This document shows positions 16,021 to 25,077 of a stretch of 64,000 nt of DNA, one piece after another. The stretch's first letter is position 1; every line of letters starts with the position of its first letter. The DNA is from Parvularcula sp. IMCC14364. GTDB taxonomy: Bacteria > Pseudomonadota > Alphaproteobacteria > Caulobacterales > Parvularculaceae. A program made the position numbers and the translations under genes. Location: contig NZ_CP132334.1 in the NCBI RefSeq assembly GCF_030758415.1, positions 3,174,001 through 3,238,000 of the forward strand. The letters run 5' to 3'. The notes below the pieces were generated by a model. The model made no database searches and was not told where the DNA came from. It saw only the letters and a list, made by a program, of their open reading frames with translations.

Positions 16021-16742
16021 CGGATTCCCCCCCCGACCTTATAGACCGCCTGATTGTGCCCCTGGATGTGGCAACGCCAGAAGAAGCAGAAACAACGGTT
16101 GCGTTACTCGGTGATGCAGCGAGATTTTACAAGATTGGTTATCAGTTGATGCCGGTGGGGGGCTCAGGCCTTGCCCGCCGCCTGTTGAACAAGGGCAAGA
16201 AGGTTTTCCTCGATTTCAAGTTTCTTGATATTGGGGCGACCGTTGAAAAAGGCGTCGCCAGTGCTGCACGACTGGGCGGTGATTTTATTACCATACACGC
16301 AGACCCGGACGCGCTGGCGGGCGCATTGCAGGGTCGGGGAAGTAATGAACGTCTGAAGATACTGGCTGTGACAGTTCTGACCAGCTGGAATGCGGACACA
16401 CTGAAGGCTTACAAAATTGATATGTCAGTGCACGATCTTGTTTTGTATCGGGCGGAAATGGCAGCCAATGCCGGGGTGGACGGTATTGTCGCTTCTGCAC
16501 AGGAGGCTGCCTCTATCAGAGCGCGCTTTGGCCATGACCTGACGATTGTAACACCGGGCATTCGCCCAAAGGGTGCCCGAACTGACGATCAGAAGCGTGT
16601 TGTAACGCCCGCAGAAGCCATTCGCGCCGGCTCGGATCATCTGGTCATCGGCCGCCCTATTCTCAATGCACCAAATCCCAAGGATGCTGTTCGTGTTGTC
16701 ATGGAGGAGATGACCTCTGCCCTGGCAGAGGGTGAGGGTTGA
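16017..16742 (+). CDS. pyrF: Orotidine 5'-phosphate decarboxylase
   Basis: 241 residues, overlapping nth by four bases (ATGA). It converts OMP to UMP, the last step of de novo pyrimidine synthesis. Motifs are IVPLDVATPEEAE at the N-terminus, the catalytic DFKFLDIGATV (the D-x-K-x-x-D array), VTPGIRPKGARTDDQKRV and the phosphate-binding GSDHLVIGRPI. Length and order fit group I enzymes. Confidence 0.95.
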   Translation: MTDSPPDLIDRLIVPLDVATPEEAETTVALLGDAARFYKIGYQLMPVGGSGLARRLLNKGKKVFLDFKFLDIGATVEKGVASAARLGGDFITIHADPDALAGALQGRGSNERLKILAVTVLTSWNADTLKAYKIDMSVHDLVLYRAEMAANAGVDGIVASAQEAASIRARFGHDLTIVTPGIRPKGARTDDQKRVVTPAEAIRAGSDHLVIGRPILNAPNPKDAVRVVMEEMTSALAEGEG

Positions 16743-16817
16743 GGAGGCTGACAGCCATCTGCGGGCTTTGCAGTTGTATCATTTGCGTTTTATACTTTCC
16801 CAAAACAGGAGACGCTT

Positions 16818-17420
16818 ATGGCTGATGCCAGTACACCGGAAGCACGCGCTACCTTTTCATCGATGACAGAGGGCACCCAGGAAGACTGGATGAAAATTGC
16901 CGTTAATGCGATGGCCTTCAACAAGGGGCTTGCCACGCGTGTGCTCGATCACTTGCGCATTCTCGATGGGGATTTCGGGGGTTTCCCGGTGGATCGTCTG
17001 GAGCACAGCCTGCAGACAGCAACGCGCGCGCATCGTGACGGGCGAGATGAAGAATATGTCGTTTGCGCCCTATTACACGATATTGGGGATACGCTCGGGT
17101 CCTACAACCATCCTGACATTGCGGCGGCAATTCTCAAACCGTTCGTATCCGAAAAGAACCACTGGATGGTTGAGCAGCATGGCATTTTCCAAGGGTACTA
17201 TTTCTTTCATCATATCGGTATTGACCGAAACATGCGTGACCGGTTCGAGGGGCATGAGTTTTATCAATATACGGCAGAATTCTGCCACAAATACGATCAG
17301 GCCGCCTTTGACACTGATTATGATACGATGCCGCTGGAGGCCTTTGAGCCGATGGTCCAGCGTGTTTTTGAAGCGCCCAAGCGCTCAATTTACATGGATG
17401 CGCTGAAAGATGATGCGTGA
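16818..17420 (+). CDS. HD-domain metal-dependent protein
   Basis: 200 residues after CAGGAGACGCTT. Metal-binding positions of an HD fold are visible: LEHSLQTATRAHRDG, LLHDIGDTLG (the HD pair), EQHGIFQGYYFFHHIG and CHKYDQAAFD. The spacing resembles the HD proteins related to the diiron oxygenase PhnZ rather than signalling HD-GYP proteins, so it could be a hydrolase or an oxygenase. Substrate unknown. It is convergent with a 2OG oxygenase gene 12 bp away. Confidence 0.78.
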   Translation: MADASTPEARATFSSMTEGTQEDWMKIAVNAMAFNKGLATRVLDHLRILDGDFGGFPVDRLEHSLQTATRAHRDGRDEEYVVCALLHDIGDTLGSYNHPDIAAAILKPFVSEKNHWMVEQHGIFQGYYFFHHIGIDRNMRDRFEGHEFYQYTAEFCHKYDQAAFDTDYDTMPLEAFEPMVQRVFEAPKRSIYMDALKDDA

Positions 17421-17431
17421 GCTGGAGACGC

Positions 17432-18070
17432 TTACATCTCTTTGCTTTTACCCTCGAAAGGGTTCAGCTTTTTGAGCAGTAATTGCAGTCCGCCCCGGTT
17501 TTCCTTCCGTGCCAGCGCTTCTTCGCTGATCAGGAAAGTAGTCTGAATGACATACCGCTCACCGGCGAATGGCGGGTGCCCATGCCAGCTTGTGTCTGAT
17601 CTGGCAAAGGCAAAAACATTGCCGGCCAGCGGTGAGACTTCTTCTGCAAAATCATCCATATCCTGATCGCCATTCAGAGCGCGAATGGCACCGCCCGCCG
17701 CATCGTCCCAGCCATCGTTAAGATAGATCAGCATGGTGCAGATTTTTGACAGGCTGTCATTATGGATACGCCCGTCGCCCACCTTTGAAAGCTTGCGCAC
17801 AGTTATCATGCGCGGCTTGTCCCGCAATTCAAGGTTCAATTTGTCAGATAGCACGTCGGCGAGTTCAGGTGACTGCAGGTCGTCAATCAGGCCAGCAAAT
17901 GCACCATGGCTGTCGAGCTTTGACAGGGGCAGATACCCGGTTTTACGAATATCAGGGTAATCCTGACGCACCTGTGCGGCCTGGTCCGGGGTGACAGCCC
18001 CCTCAGCAACGATATAGGTAAATGGTGTGGTCCGGGTCTGGGCGGCCCGCAGGGCATCAAAATTCAACAT
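17432..18070 (-). CDS. 2-oxoglutarate/Fe(II)-dependent oxygenase superfamily protein
   Basis: 212 residues. The iron triad is visible: HxD in RIHNDSLSK (about residue 101) and the distal His in SWHGHPPFAGERYVIQ, whose Arg would bind 2-oxoglutarate. The strand between has TMLIYLNDGWDDAAGGAIR, typical of prolyl-hydroxylase-like members. The start ATG at 18070 follows GAGAG. Substrate unknown. The 183 bp upstream to the glycosyltransferase operon hold no gene that I can see. Confidence 0.83.
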   Translation of the reverse strand: MLNFDALRAAQTRTTPFTYIVAEGAVTPDQAAQVRQDYPDIRKTGYLPLSKLDSHGAFAGLIDDLQSPELADVLSDKLNLELRDKPRMITVRKLSKVGDGRIHNDSLSKICTMLIYLNDGWDDAAGGAIRALNGDQDMDDFAEEVSPLAGNVFAFARSDTSWHGHPPFAGERYVIQTTFLISEEALARKENRGGLQLLLKKLNPFEGKSKEM

Positions 18071-18253
18071 CTCTCAATCACACGACAATCTGTTAGCAGT
18101 TTAGCATCATCAATTTTGGGCGTAATACTGCAAAAATGAGGCAAATGCCAGATTTGAAAACCGGATCATTGATAATGCCAGCGGGTAAAAAACCGGCTGG
18201 ACAATTTGCGCGTGGCGGGTTCTTTTCTGCGACGAACTGGATGTGAGGTAACG

Positions 18254-18988
18254 GTGAGTCAGAAGACCGTCATTTGCATGAAATGGGGTACCCGCTATGG
18301 GCCGGAATTTGTCAACCGGCTTTACGGCGGGGTCACGCGCAATATCACTGGCCCTTTGCGTTTTATCTGTTTTACTGACGACAAGACAGGTCTGTCACAA
18401 GGTATCGAAGTACAGCCGCTGCCCCGTATCAACCTGCCAGAGAAGTATGAATGGACGCCATGGCGCAAGCTTTCCTGCTGGCAGTACCCCCTTGCTGATA
18501 TCGAAGGAGATATCCTTTTTCTGGATATTGATCTGATTGTTGTTGGCTCGCTTGATGACCTGTTCGCGTTTGCGCCGGGTGAATATTGCGTGATCGAAAA
18601 CTGGACCCAGAAAGGAAAGGGCATCGGTAATACGTCTGCCTACAGATTTCCAGCCGGGAAATATGAGCAACTGTTCGAGATATTTGATTCAGACCCGGGA
18701 AAAGTGCTGGAAGAGTGTGGGATTGAGCAGCAATATATTTCCAAATATATCCCCAACCAGCGTTTCTGGCCCGCAGAGTGGTGTCTTTCCTACAAGCATG
18801 ACCTCGTGCCTAAATTCCCGATGAACTGGCTCAAACCCCCGGCACTGCCAGAAAATGCACGACTTATCGCCTTTACGGGTCGTCCTGACCCTGATGAAGC
18901 AAGAGCTGGCCAGTGGGAGGCACCCTGGTACAAGAAGTTCTACAAGCACGCCAAACCGGCAAGCTGGATTGATGATCACTGGCGTTAG
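18254..18988 (+). CDS. GT-A fold glycosyltransferase (GT8-like)
   Basis: The GTG at 18254 has GAGG five bases upstream and gives 244 residues; the longer frame from 18206 has no ribosome site. Features are VICMKWGTRYGPEFVNRLYGG, FICFTDD and the metal-binding DxD in FLDIDLIVVGSLDDLF, as in GT8-type transferases. It is the first of three consecutive glycosyltransferase genes with small gaps, suggesting an operon for a surface glycan or glycolipid. Donor and acceptor cannot be told. Confidence 0.78.
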   Translation: MSQKTVICMKWGTRYGPEFVNRLYGGVTRNITGPLRFICFTDDKTGLSQGIEVQPLPRINLPEKYEWTPWRKLSCWQYPLADIEGDILFLDIDLIVVGSLDDLFAFAPGEYCVIENWTQKGKGIGNTSAYRFPAGKYEQLFEIFDSDPGKVLEECGIEQQYISKYIPNQRFWPAEWCLSYKHDLVPKFPMNWLKPPALPENARLIAFTGRPDPDEARAGQWEAPWYKKFYKHAKPASWIDDHWR

Positions 18989-19009
18989 GTGTCTGGAGGC
19001 TTGAGATAA

Positions 19010-20203
19010 ATGGCAGACCGTAAAAGCAGATTGAAGCGCAAGCTCAATGGTCGATACATTGCCTGGCAAGCATCATATGCGCTCGTGAATACGTTGCCTT
19101 TCTTGCGTGCGCCATTGAATTTTTTTGGACGTGCAGTATCAGCGGCGACACTGCCGGAAGCTGAAATTATTCAGACGTCAACAAGGCATTCCACCCCCTT
19201 CACTGACGCCCAGCAGGCATTTATTCGTGATGCCTGTGGTGATGACAAGGGACGCTATCTCAGCGCGCCGCCGCCGGACTACTGGGCTGGCGATGTAACG
19301 GTTTCAGTCCGTTATGCACTTTTGCAGGAAGCGACCTTCTATGCACATGCAGGCTCGATCGCGGATAAAAGTCGCGGCGTTATCGTCTCTGACACGCCTG
19401 AACGCCCTAACTGGAACCATGATAAAATTCGTTTCAGGACACAGAAGACAAGGGCACAAGCTGCCCTTTCCATTCCTGTTCGTCGCTATACAAATTATTC
19501 TCACTTTCTGTTTGATTACGCTCTTCCGGTTATTCGCTTCCTGCAGGAAAATCCTGAAAGGCGGCAGGGGGCTGCATTTTATCTCGTCGAAGGGCAGCCT
19601 GCATTTGTGCATATTCTCATTACCAAAGTGGCCAGTCATTTTGGCATGAGCGTTCATGAAATTCCGCGCAATGCTCAACTTACAGCGCCTCTCATGTTGC
19701 AATACGAAGTAGAGGCGCCTTGCAGCACGTGGACATGCGCGACACCGGAACTGGCCGCGACGGTGCGGCAGATTTTGCTGGGTAGTGGGCCGGTGGAGAA
19801 CAACGCGCCGTGGCGCAAGGTTTATCTGCATCGCGATGGAGCGAAATGGCGGAACCTCGATAATGCAACTGAAATTCGTCACTTCATGCAGGCTCAGGGT
19901 TTTGAGGTCTTTACGCCGCAGCAGGACAATTTTCTCGATCAGGTGCAGCTGATGTCGGAAACCAGCGTGCTTGTCTCCGCGCATGGTGCGGCCTTGACAA
20001 ATCTTCTGTTCATGCCGGTAGGAGGGCACGTCATAGAGTTCTTTCCGGAAGATTTTGCCATAAGTTGTTACTTGAGTGCTGCCAGATTCGCCGGGCACGC
20101 GCATGCATCAGTGTGCGGCATCAATACTGGCGGCAGGCAGAATTACGCTATTGCAGAACCTGCCCTGCAATCTGTAATCGAACAATTTTTGGACTCAGCT
20201 TAG
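19010..20203 (+). CDS. Glycosyltransferase family 61 (DUF563) protein
   Basis: 397 residues. The C-terminal half has the GT61 hallmarks: NYSHFLFDYALPVIRFL, KVYLHRDGAKWRNLDN and VSAHGAALTNLLFMPVGGHVIEFFPE. GT61 enzymes transfer xylose, GlcNAc or other sugars to glycans. The N-terminus is basic without a clear anchor. Only one base separates its stop from the next ATG, so translation is probably coupled. Confidence 0.85.
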   Translation: MADRKSRLKRKLNGRYIAWQASYALVNTLPFLRAPLNFFGRAVSAATLPEAEIIQTSTRHSTPFTDAQQAFIRDACGDDKGRYLSAPPPDYWAGDVTVSVRYALLQEATFYAHAGSIADKSRGVIVSDTPERPNWNHDKIRFRTQKTRAQAALSIPVRRYTNYSHFLFDYALPVIRFLQENPERRQGAAFYLVEGQPAFVHILITKVASHFGMSVHEIPRNAQLTAPLMLQYEVEAPCSTWTCATPELAATVRQILLGSGPVENNAPWRKVYLHRDGAKWRNLDNATEIRHFMQAQGFEVFTPQQDNFLDQVQLMSETSVLVSAHGAALTNLLFMPVGGHVIEFFPEDFAISCYLSAARFAGHAHASVCGINTGGRQNYAIAEPALQSVIEQFLDSA

Positions 20204-20204
20204 T

Positions 20205-21239
20205 ATGAAGATCCTTTTCGCCAACAGGCTCTTTCCAGATGGTTTCACCAGTTCCAGTACAACCGCAGACGGGCTGGGAGGGATTGAAATTGCGACCCAG
20301 CACATAGCCAGAGAGCTGGTGTTGATGGGGCATGAAGTGTCGGTTGCCGTGAATATACAACGTACAGTGAAAGAGCAGGGAATAACCTGGCAGCCTGCCT
20401 GTGAGTTGCAGTCCTGTCTCTCCGAGGATCATGGGCTGGATGCAATTATTTCCAGTAATGATTCCATGCCCTTTGTATGGCGTGGAAATAGCAATAGGGC
20501 CCTTTGTTTTCTCTGGCAGCATAATCCGATGCCTCTGGTGAAGGCATGGCGGAAGAAACAACTTTCACCCATCCTGAAGACAAAACCTCATTTGGTGTGT
20601 GTGGGGAGCTATCTTAAGAAAAGCTTCTCATCACTGTATCCCTTTGCATCCCGGGCGGTAATTGGGCTGGGCGTCAGCGACATATTCAAGCATGACCCAG
20701 TGGGGTATATTCCCCGGCGGGCAATCTGGCTTTCACAGTCACAGCGCGGCCTGAAGGAAACGCTGACGCTCTGGATGGAGAAGATTGCGCCAAATGTGCC
20801 TGACTCAGAGATGCTTGTGTTTAGTTGTCAGCACCGCGAGAAGGAATATGACCCTGACGCGCTGAAAAGAGCTGGTATCAAGTTCATGCCGCGTATCTCT
20901 CAGGAGAAGTTAGCACATTACTTGAATCGTTCACGGATCATGATTTATCCGGGCGCAAGGGACGAAACATTTTGCCTGGCCGCAGCCGAAGCGTTGTGTA
21001 GCGGCGTGCCTGTTGTCACGCGTGGCATTGGTTCGCTTTCAGAGCGAGTCAGGCATGGCGTGGATGGGTTAATTCTGCAGTCTGACCAAGAAACGGCGGA
21101 AGCCGGCATCAGGATACTATCTGATGATGCATACTGGCGGAATTTACGAGATGGCGCACTTGCGGCTCGCGATCAGTTGAGTTGGTCAAGCGTTGCGCAA
21201 GAGTGGGTTTCGCATATCGATGCTTTGAAAAGACAGTAG
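20205..21239 (+). CDS. Family 4 (group 1) glycosyltransferase
   Basis: 344 residues with the GT-B fold: MKILFANRLFPDG, GGIEIATQHIARELVLMGHEV at the N-terminal domain, and the donor-binding region IMIYPGARDETFCLAAAEAL with GVPVVTRGIGSLSERVRHG. The EX7E-like region is DETFCLAAAE. It is the third gene of the glycosyltransferase operon. It contains no membrane span and is probably cytoplasmic or peripheral. Confidence 0.88.
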   Translation: MKILFANRLFPDGFTSSSTTADGLGGIEIATQHIARELVLMGHEVSVAVNIQRTVKEQGITWQPACELQSCLSEDHGLDAIISSNDSMPFVWRGNSNRALCFLWQHNPMPLVKAWRKKQLSPILKTKPHLVCVGSYLKKSFSSLYPFASRAVIGLGVSDIFKHDPVGYIPRRAIWLSQSQRGLKETLTLWMEKIAPNVPDSEMLVFSCQHREKEYDPDALKRAGIKFMPRISQEKLAHYLNRSRIMIYPGARDETFCLAAAEALCSGVPVVTRGIGSLSERVRHGVDGLILQSDQETAEAGIRILSDDAYWRNLRDGALAARDQLSWSSVAQEWVSHIDALKRQ

Positions 21240-21315
21240 TGATCTGGCCTTGCGCTGATATGCTTCATATTACCGTTTGTGAAGGATGATCCATCACAAA
21301 CGGCTTGCCGGTAGC

Positions 21316-22239
21316 CTATAGCTGGTTGGCGCTGAATGTATCGCAGTCTTCCATCCGCCCGCTGTCAAACCCGGATCTGAACCAGCGCTTGCGCTGATCG
21401 GAAGATCCGTGTGTGAAGGAATCCGGCATTGGGGTGCGACCGGCTTGACGCTGCAGGGTGTCATCACCAATAGCATTTGCTGCATTAAGCGCCTCTTCAA
21501 GGTCGCCAGCTTCAAGGGCAAACATATTGTTCTCATGATAGGCCCACACACCGGCCAGACAGTCTGCCTGGAGTTCCATCTTCACCTGCAGAAGGTTCTG
21601 TTCTGACTGTGGCTGACCCTGCTTGGCGCGCTGCACCTGCTCAGATACGCCGGTTATGGTTTGAATATGATGGCCGACCTCGTGGGCAATAACGTAGGCC
21701 TGTGCAAAATCACCGTCTGCGCCGAAACGCTGGGCGAGTTCCTTGAAAAAACCTGTGTCGAGATAAACTTCTCTGGTTGCCGGACAATAGAAAGGGCCGA
21801 CAGCCGATGTTGCATAGCCACAGGCACCGGCCTGAACGCCGCCCGAGAACAGATTAAGCTTTGGCTCCTCATAGGCCATCCCGCGTTTGCGGAATTCGGC
21901 GTTCCAGACATCTTCTGTGGAGGCGAGAACCGTGCAGACGAACTGGTCTGTCTGGTCCCCCTCAGTGCAGGGATTTATATTGGACTGGCTTGAGCCACCA
22001 CCAACTTGCGCTGTTTGTGGGGCTCCGCCCATCAACAGGCGCAAGGGGTCAACGCCTGCAGCTTGAAGGGCGAAGAAGGCGACAACCAGGATCAGGATGC
22101 CGCCAATGCCAAACTTCGAAAAGATGAAGCGAATGGCAAGAAAGATGAGACCGCCGCTGGCAAGGCCCCCGCCGGAACCGCCGCCTTCACCGCGCCGGTT
22201 CACCACATTGTCACTTTTCCGTCTGTTCTGCCAGCGCAT
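21316..22239 (-). CDS. YpfJ-type neutral zinc metallopeptidase
   Basis: The ATG at 22239 has GGAGGG six bases upstream (an in-frame GTG at 22242 is less likely); 307 residues. A Gly-rich N-terminus precedes one membrane helix (LIFLAIRFIFSKFGIGGILILVVAFF), so the rest is probably periplasmic. The zinc motif HExxH is in VIAHEVGHHIQTITG, with QADCLAGVWAYH downstream, as in PF04228. Substrates are unknown. Confidence 0.9.
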   Translation of the reverse strand: MRWQNRRKSDNVVNRRGEGGGSGGGLASGGLIFLAIRFIFSKFGIGGILILVVAFFALQAAGVDPLRLLMGGAPQTAQVGGGSSQSNINPCTEGDQTDQFVCTVLASTEDVWNAEFRKRGMAYEEPKLNLFSGGVQAGACGYATSAVGPFYCPATREVYLDTGFFKELAQRFGADGDFAQAYVIAHEVGHHIQTITGVSEQVQRAKQGQPQSEQNLLQVKMELQADCLAGVWAYHENNMFALEAGDLEEALNAANAIGDDTLQRQAGRTPMPDSFTHGSSDQRKRWFRSGFDSGRMEDCDTFSANQL

Positions 22240-22374
22240 CACACCCTCCTTGAAATGGATCCGGCCATGGCCAGATCTTCAAACCTCGGGCGAAAGACAA
22301 CCACGCCGCGCGGTAAAATGCAATGGCACTGAGGGCTCCACCCGATGACAGGCGAACCCTCAAGAGGCGCTAGC

Positions 22375-23382
22375 TCAGGCGCGTTTGCTGCGATTGAGGA
22401 ACCAGATTCCGATACCCACAGGAACCAGTAACCTGATTGCCATATCAGCAAGCAGGGCGACGCCAATCGGTGGGAATTCAATGTCCGAGACGTCAAGGAT
22501 AGACATAAAGGACTCCAGAATACTGCCACCGTCTCCCATCGCGACAATATAGGCTGCGCCACCAGCCAGAAGCGTCAGGTTGTAGCCTGTGTGTGCCCCT
22601 GCTGCCGCTGCAACAGACCCGGTTGCACGGGACATGGCTGCAAACATGTACCCAAGTGCGGCCGTGAGAATGATGTAATACACACCAACGGCAGGATTAA
22701 CCAGCAAGCGGTCTCCATGCGCGAAACCGAAAAACAGCGATGACAGGAGAATGCCGGCAGAAAGTCCATGACGGGCGCCAAAGCCACTATACATCCAGCC
22801 GCGGAACATGACTTCTTCACTGGGTGCTTGCACCATCACGACGACAAACAGAATAACAAGAGCGATGGCAAACTGACTGGTTTGCACCAGTGACCAGTCA
22901 GGCTCTCCTTCGGGAACGGCGCCCCAGATATCGCCCAGAAAGACTGTCGGAATTGTCAGCAATAAAGCCAACGTGATGCCGCCAATGAAGCCGGGCCAGA
23001 ATTTTGCGCCATAAAGGAAATCTCCCAGACCAGCCGAGGCAAGGGACCGCTTCTCCATTTTTACCTTCACTATAGAGAGTAAAATTGTACCGCCAAAGAA
23101 GCCTATGACAAAGCCCACAACCGCAGGGACCACAATTTCGGCAGGCGGGTTGGCCGCCAGCGCTTCCTGGTCCATATTCTCGCCCAGAAGCATGGCAGCG
23201 GAAACACCGGCCAGAATCCCGGCAACGATTATGCCGATGACTGCGGCAAGAAGCCACATGACCAGTCCCTGCAGCCACCCCCACCAGCCGCTGACGGGCC
23301 TGGCTGTTTCCGGTATTTCAGCAAAGACATGTGCCTTTGCCTGGAATTTTTTAGTCGTATCAATTTGTGTTTCGTCAGTCAT
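22375..23382 (-). CDS. CPBP (CAAX/Abi) family intramembrane metalloprotease
   Basis: 335 residues with about eight helices, after GGAGGGG. The CPBP motifs are present in order: EExxxR in APSEEVMFRGWMYSG, FxxxH in SLFFGFAHGD and HxxxN in GAHTGYNL. Family members cleave within membranes; in bacteria many sit beside bacteriocin or small-peptide genes and some give self-immunity. Here it is the last gene of a run that starts at 25057 with small membrane proteins and a small XRE regulator, 65 bp after the regulator gene. Its target is not known. Confidence 0.88.
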   Translation of the reverse strand: MTDETQIDTTKKFQAKAHVFAEIPETARPVSGWWGWLQGLVMWLLAAVIGIIVAGILAGVSAAMLLGENMDQEALAANPPAEIVVPAVVGFVIGFFGGTILLSIVKVKMEKRSLASAGLGDFLYGAKFWPGFIGGITLALLLTIPTVFLGDIWGAVPEGEPDWSLVQTSQFAIALVILFVVVMVQAPSEEVMFRGWMYSGFGARHGLSAGILLSSLFFGFAHGDRLLVNPAVGVYYIILTAALGYMFAAMSRATGSVAAAAGAHTGYNLTLLAGGAAYIVAMGDGGSILESFMSILDVSDIEFPPIGVALLADMAIRLLVPVGIGIWFLNRSKRA

Positions 23383-23447
23383 TTTACCCCTCCAAAGGTC
23401 TGGTTGACGTTTTTTGCAGTCTGCTTTCGGGAATAGGCATCGTCAGT

Positions 23448-23645
23448 TTACGCCTCTTCATCCTGAAAAATCTGTTCAATCGGCTTTTTGAATAGTTTTG
23501 CAATTTTGAATGCCAGCGGCAGGGACGGGTCGTAGCGTCCTTTCTCAAGCGCATTAACGGTTTGTCGCGAAACACCGAGGCGCTTTGCAAGTTCGCCCTG
23601 ACTCCAGCCATGCTCATCTCTCAGTTGTGGTAACATGTTGTTCAT
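23448..23645 (-). CDS. Small XRE-family regulator of the membrane-protein module
   Basis: 65 residues, a lone helix-turn-helix domain: LRDEHGWSQGELAKRLGVSRQTVNALEKGRYDPSLPLAFKIAKLFKKPIEQIF. This sequence type (YgzD/YozG-like) is usually encoded with small membrane proteins. Only seven bases separate it from the upstream membrane protein gene, so it is co-transcribed. It is the likely ligand of the three TGTAAAG-N4-CTTTACA dyads at 25078-25178, which would make the operon autoregulated. Confidence 0.9.
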   Translation of the reverse strand: MNNMLPQLRDEHGWSQGELAKRLGVSRQTVNALEKGRYDPSLPLAFKIAKLFKKPIEQIFQDEEA

Positions 23646-23652
23646 CTGTGAC

Positions 23653-24282
23653 TTACCGTGCCTGCCTTTTTTTACTCAGCATAAGGAGCATAGCAGTCAG
23701 CCAGTAAACGGCATATATCGCCGCTACATGGATATCCGGTGCACCGAGATAGTCTCTTGCCAGTCCCCACAGTGTTGTCATCAGCAACAGGACGACGCCT
23801 GCAGATGCAATCGGGCCGACAGACATAGTTCGCCAGAACTCGTCAATGTTATAAAAGCGCCAGCATTCATAGACGCACCAGAACAGGCTGAGCACGAAGA
23901 CTGATACCAGTAAGAAAGTGCCGGTTTCGTCAGGACCGATGCCATCCATGATATTTATGGGACTCATGTCATTATCAAGAATGAGTCTGCTCAATACCAG
24001 ACCATGAATGAGTGAAGCGATGGTCATGCGAAATATAATCGCGCGCTGCAGGGGATCAGTCATGTCCCCAAAGATCATATCCATCAGCTCGCGCCCTTCT
24101 TCGTCTTTAGGTCGCAAGTTGTAACCGATAGTTAGAATAACGCCCGCGAGTGCCAAGCCTATAATCACCCAGAGCGGGTTGCCCGTATCTTCTGTTCGGG
24201 CCACCGTGAAGCGGAGGATACCGGCAGAGAAAGCCACGATAAGAAAGAACATTCCAATCAGTCTAAAAGCACGCATGGACAT
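23653..24282 (-). CDS. Six-helix membrane protein of the XRE/CPBP module
   Basis: 209 residues after AGGAG-N8. Helices are predicted near residues 8-26, 38-55, 82-100, 120-140, 155-175 and 185-203. An acidic cytoplasmic loop (RPKDEEGRELMDMIFGDMTD) lies between helices 2 and 3. No family recognised with confidence. The architecture, a membrane protein followed at once by a lone XRE gene, parallels the DUF2975/XRE pair at 12216 and suggests a membrane partner for the regulator. Confidence 0.72.
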   Translation of the reverse strand: MSMRAFRLIGMFFLIVAFSAGILRFTVARTEDTGNPLWVIIGLALAGVILTIGYNLRPKDEEGRELMDMIFGDMTDPLQRAIIFRMTIASLIHGLVLSRLILDNDMSPINIMDGIGPDETGTFLLVSVFVLSLFWCVYECWRFYNIDEFWRTMSVGPIASAGVVLLLMTTLWGLARDYLGAPDIHVAAIYAVYWLTAMLLMLSKKRQAR

Positions 24283-24285
24283 GTT

Positions 24286-24483
24286 TTATACTCCTGGCCG
24301 TTGAAAATGACGCATGGCCATATAGGCAGTGGGAATTGCCAGCAGAACGACGGCGATTGCATCAATGGTGAAATCGAGTCCGTGAGTTGAGCGATAGAGA
24401 ATCTTGCCAGTGAAGAAGCCGAGCACGGACAGCAATCCGCAAAAAAGCAAATGCAATCCAAAAACCTTCGGTAATCTTTCCAT
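24286..24483 (-). CDS. 65-residue two-helix membrane protein
   Basis: AAGGAGG precedes two adjacent ATGs; the second (24483) has the better spacing. Two hydrophobic helices (LHLLFCGLLSVLGFFTG and FTIDAIAVVLLAIPTAYM) and a basic C-terminus are seen. It ends three bases before the next gene. No family recognised. Confidence 0.68.
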   Translation of the reverse strand: MERLPKVFGLHLLFCGLLSVLGFFTGKILYRSTHGLDFTIDAIAVVLLAIPTAYMAMRHFQRPGV

Positions 24484-24493
24484 CATGTCCTCC

Positions 24494-24724
24494 TTACCCG
24501 GTATTCCTGCGAGAAAAACGCGTCAGGTACACGCCCACCTTCATTGCGACGAAAGTGGCTGCGGCAAAAAACGTGAGGAAAAGGAACGCCGACAAGGCGA
24601 ACGGCTCTCCCTGCTGGATCAGATAAATCATCTCGCCACAGAACTTGCCTGACCAGTAAAAAAGCGTAATGCCCAGAAAGCAGGCCAGAATGTTCCGTAA
24701 AAACAGGGTGTCAGAAATATTCAT
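24494..24724 (-). CDS. 76-residue two-helix membrane protein
   Basis: AAAGGAG precedes the ATG. Two helices (RNILACFLGITLFYWSGKF and LSAFLFLTFFAAATFVAM) are followed by a basic tail (YLTRFSRRNTG). Size and plan resemble the next gene downstream, and the two may be distant paralogues; I see conserved hydrophobicity but little identity. Function unknown. Confidence 0.68.
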   Translation of the reverse strand: MNISDTLFLRNILACFLGITLFYWSGKFCGEMIYLIQQGEPFALSAFLFLTFFAAATFVAMKVGVYLTRFSRRNTG

Positions 24725-24748
24725 TTTTGAACTCCTTTCAGGTCTTGG

Positions 24749-25057
24749 TTATTCGGCCAGAGCAGGTTGATCTTCCTGGCCGTCCTTTTTCTTGCCCCGC
24801 TTGAGAAAGCGGTCTTTCAGCTCACCAAAGCTGTCGAACTTGATAAGAACCAGGCCCATCAGCAGGAACCAGCTGGTGAACGTGAAGGCAGCGGGAATAT
24901 TCAGCAGGAAAATCTTTCCTATATGCTTGCGGTTGCGGATCAGACCCAGAAATGTGGGAATGAACCAGATAACCAGTGTGACAACGCCAATAATGGCAAT
25001 CTGCATTGGGGTGAATGATTTCACCTGTTCAATCATGCTTGAGAAGCCGTCGGTCAT
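24749..25057 (-). CDS. Imm_superinfect-like small membrane protein
   Basis: The ATG at 25057 follows GGAGGG; the frame extends to 25087 but that start overlaps the operator. The 102-residue protein has two helices, with the core IPTFLGLIRNRKHIGKIF and LNIPAAFTFTSWFLLMGLVL. This resembles PF14373 (superinfection immunity protein, named after T4 Imm): Pro before a polar turn, Arg-Asn-x-x-His, then Asn...Trp in helix 2. The C-terminus is a charged tail. It is the first gene of the module. In T4, Imm blocks entry of DNA from later phages; cellular homologues are mostly uncharacterised. Confidence 0.68.
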   Translation of the reverse strand: MTDGFSSMIEQVKSFTPMQIAIIGVVTLVIWFIPTFLGLIRNRKHIGKIFLLNIPAAFTFTSWFLLMGLVLIKFDSFGELKDRFLKRGKKKDGQEDQPALAE

Positions 25058-25077
25058 TTGACCCTCCAATGTTATGT

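Noticed and set aside
19304-20104. 266-codon minus-strand frame opposite the GT61 gene
   Set aside because: Shadow of a well-supported glycosyltransferase; no start signal.
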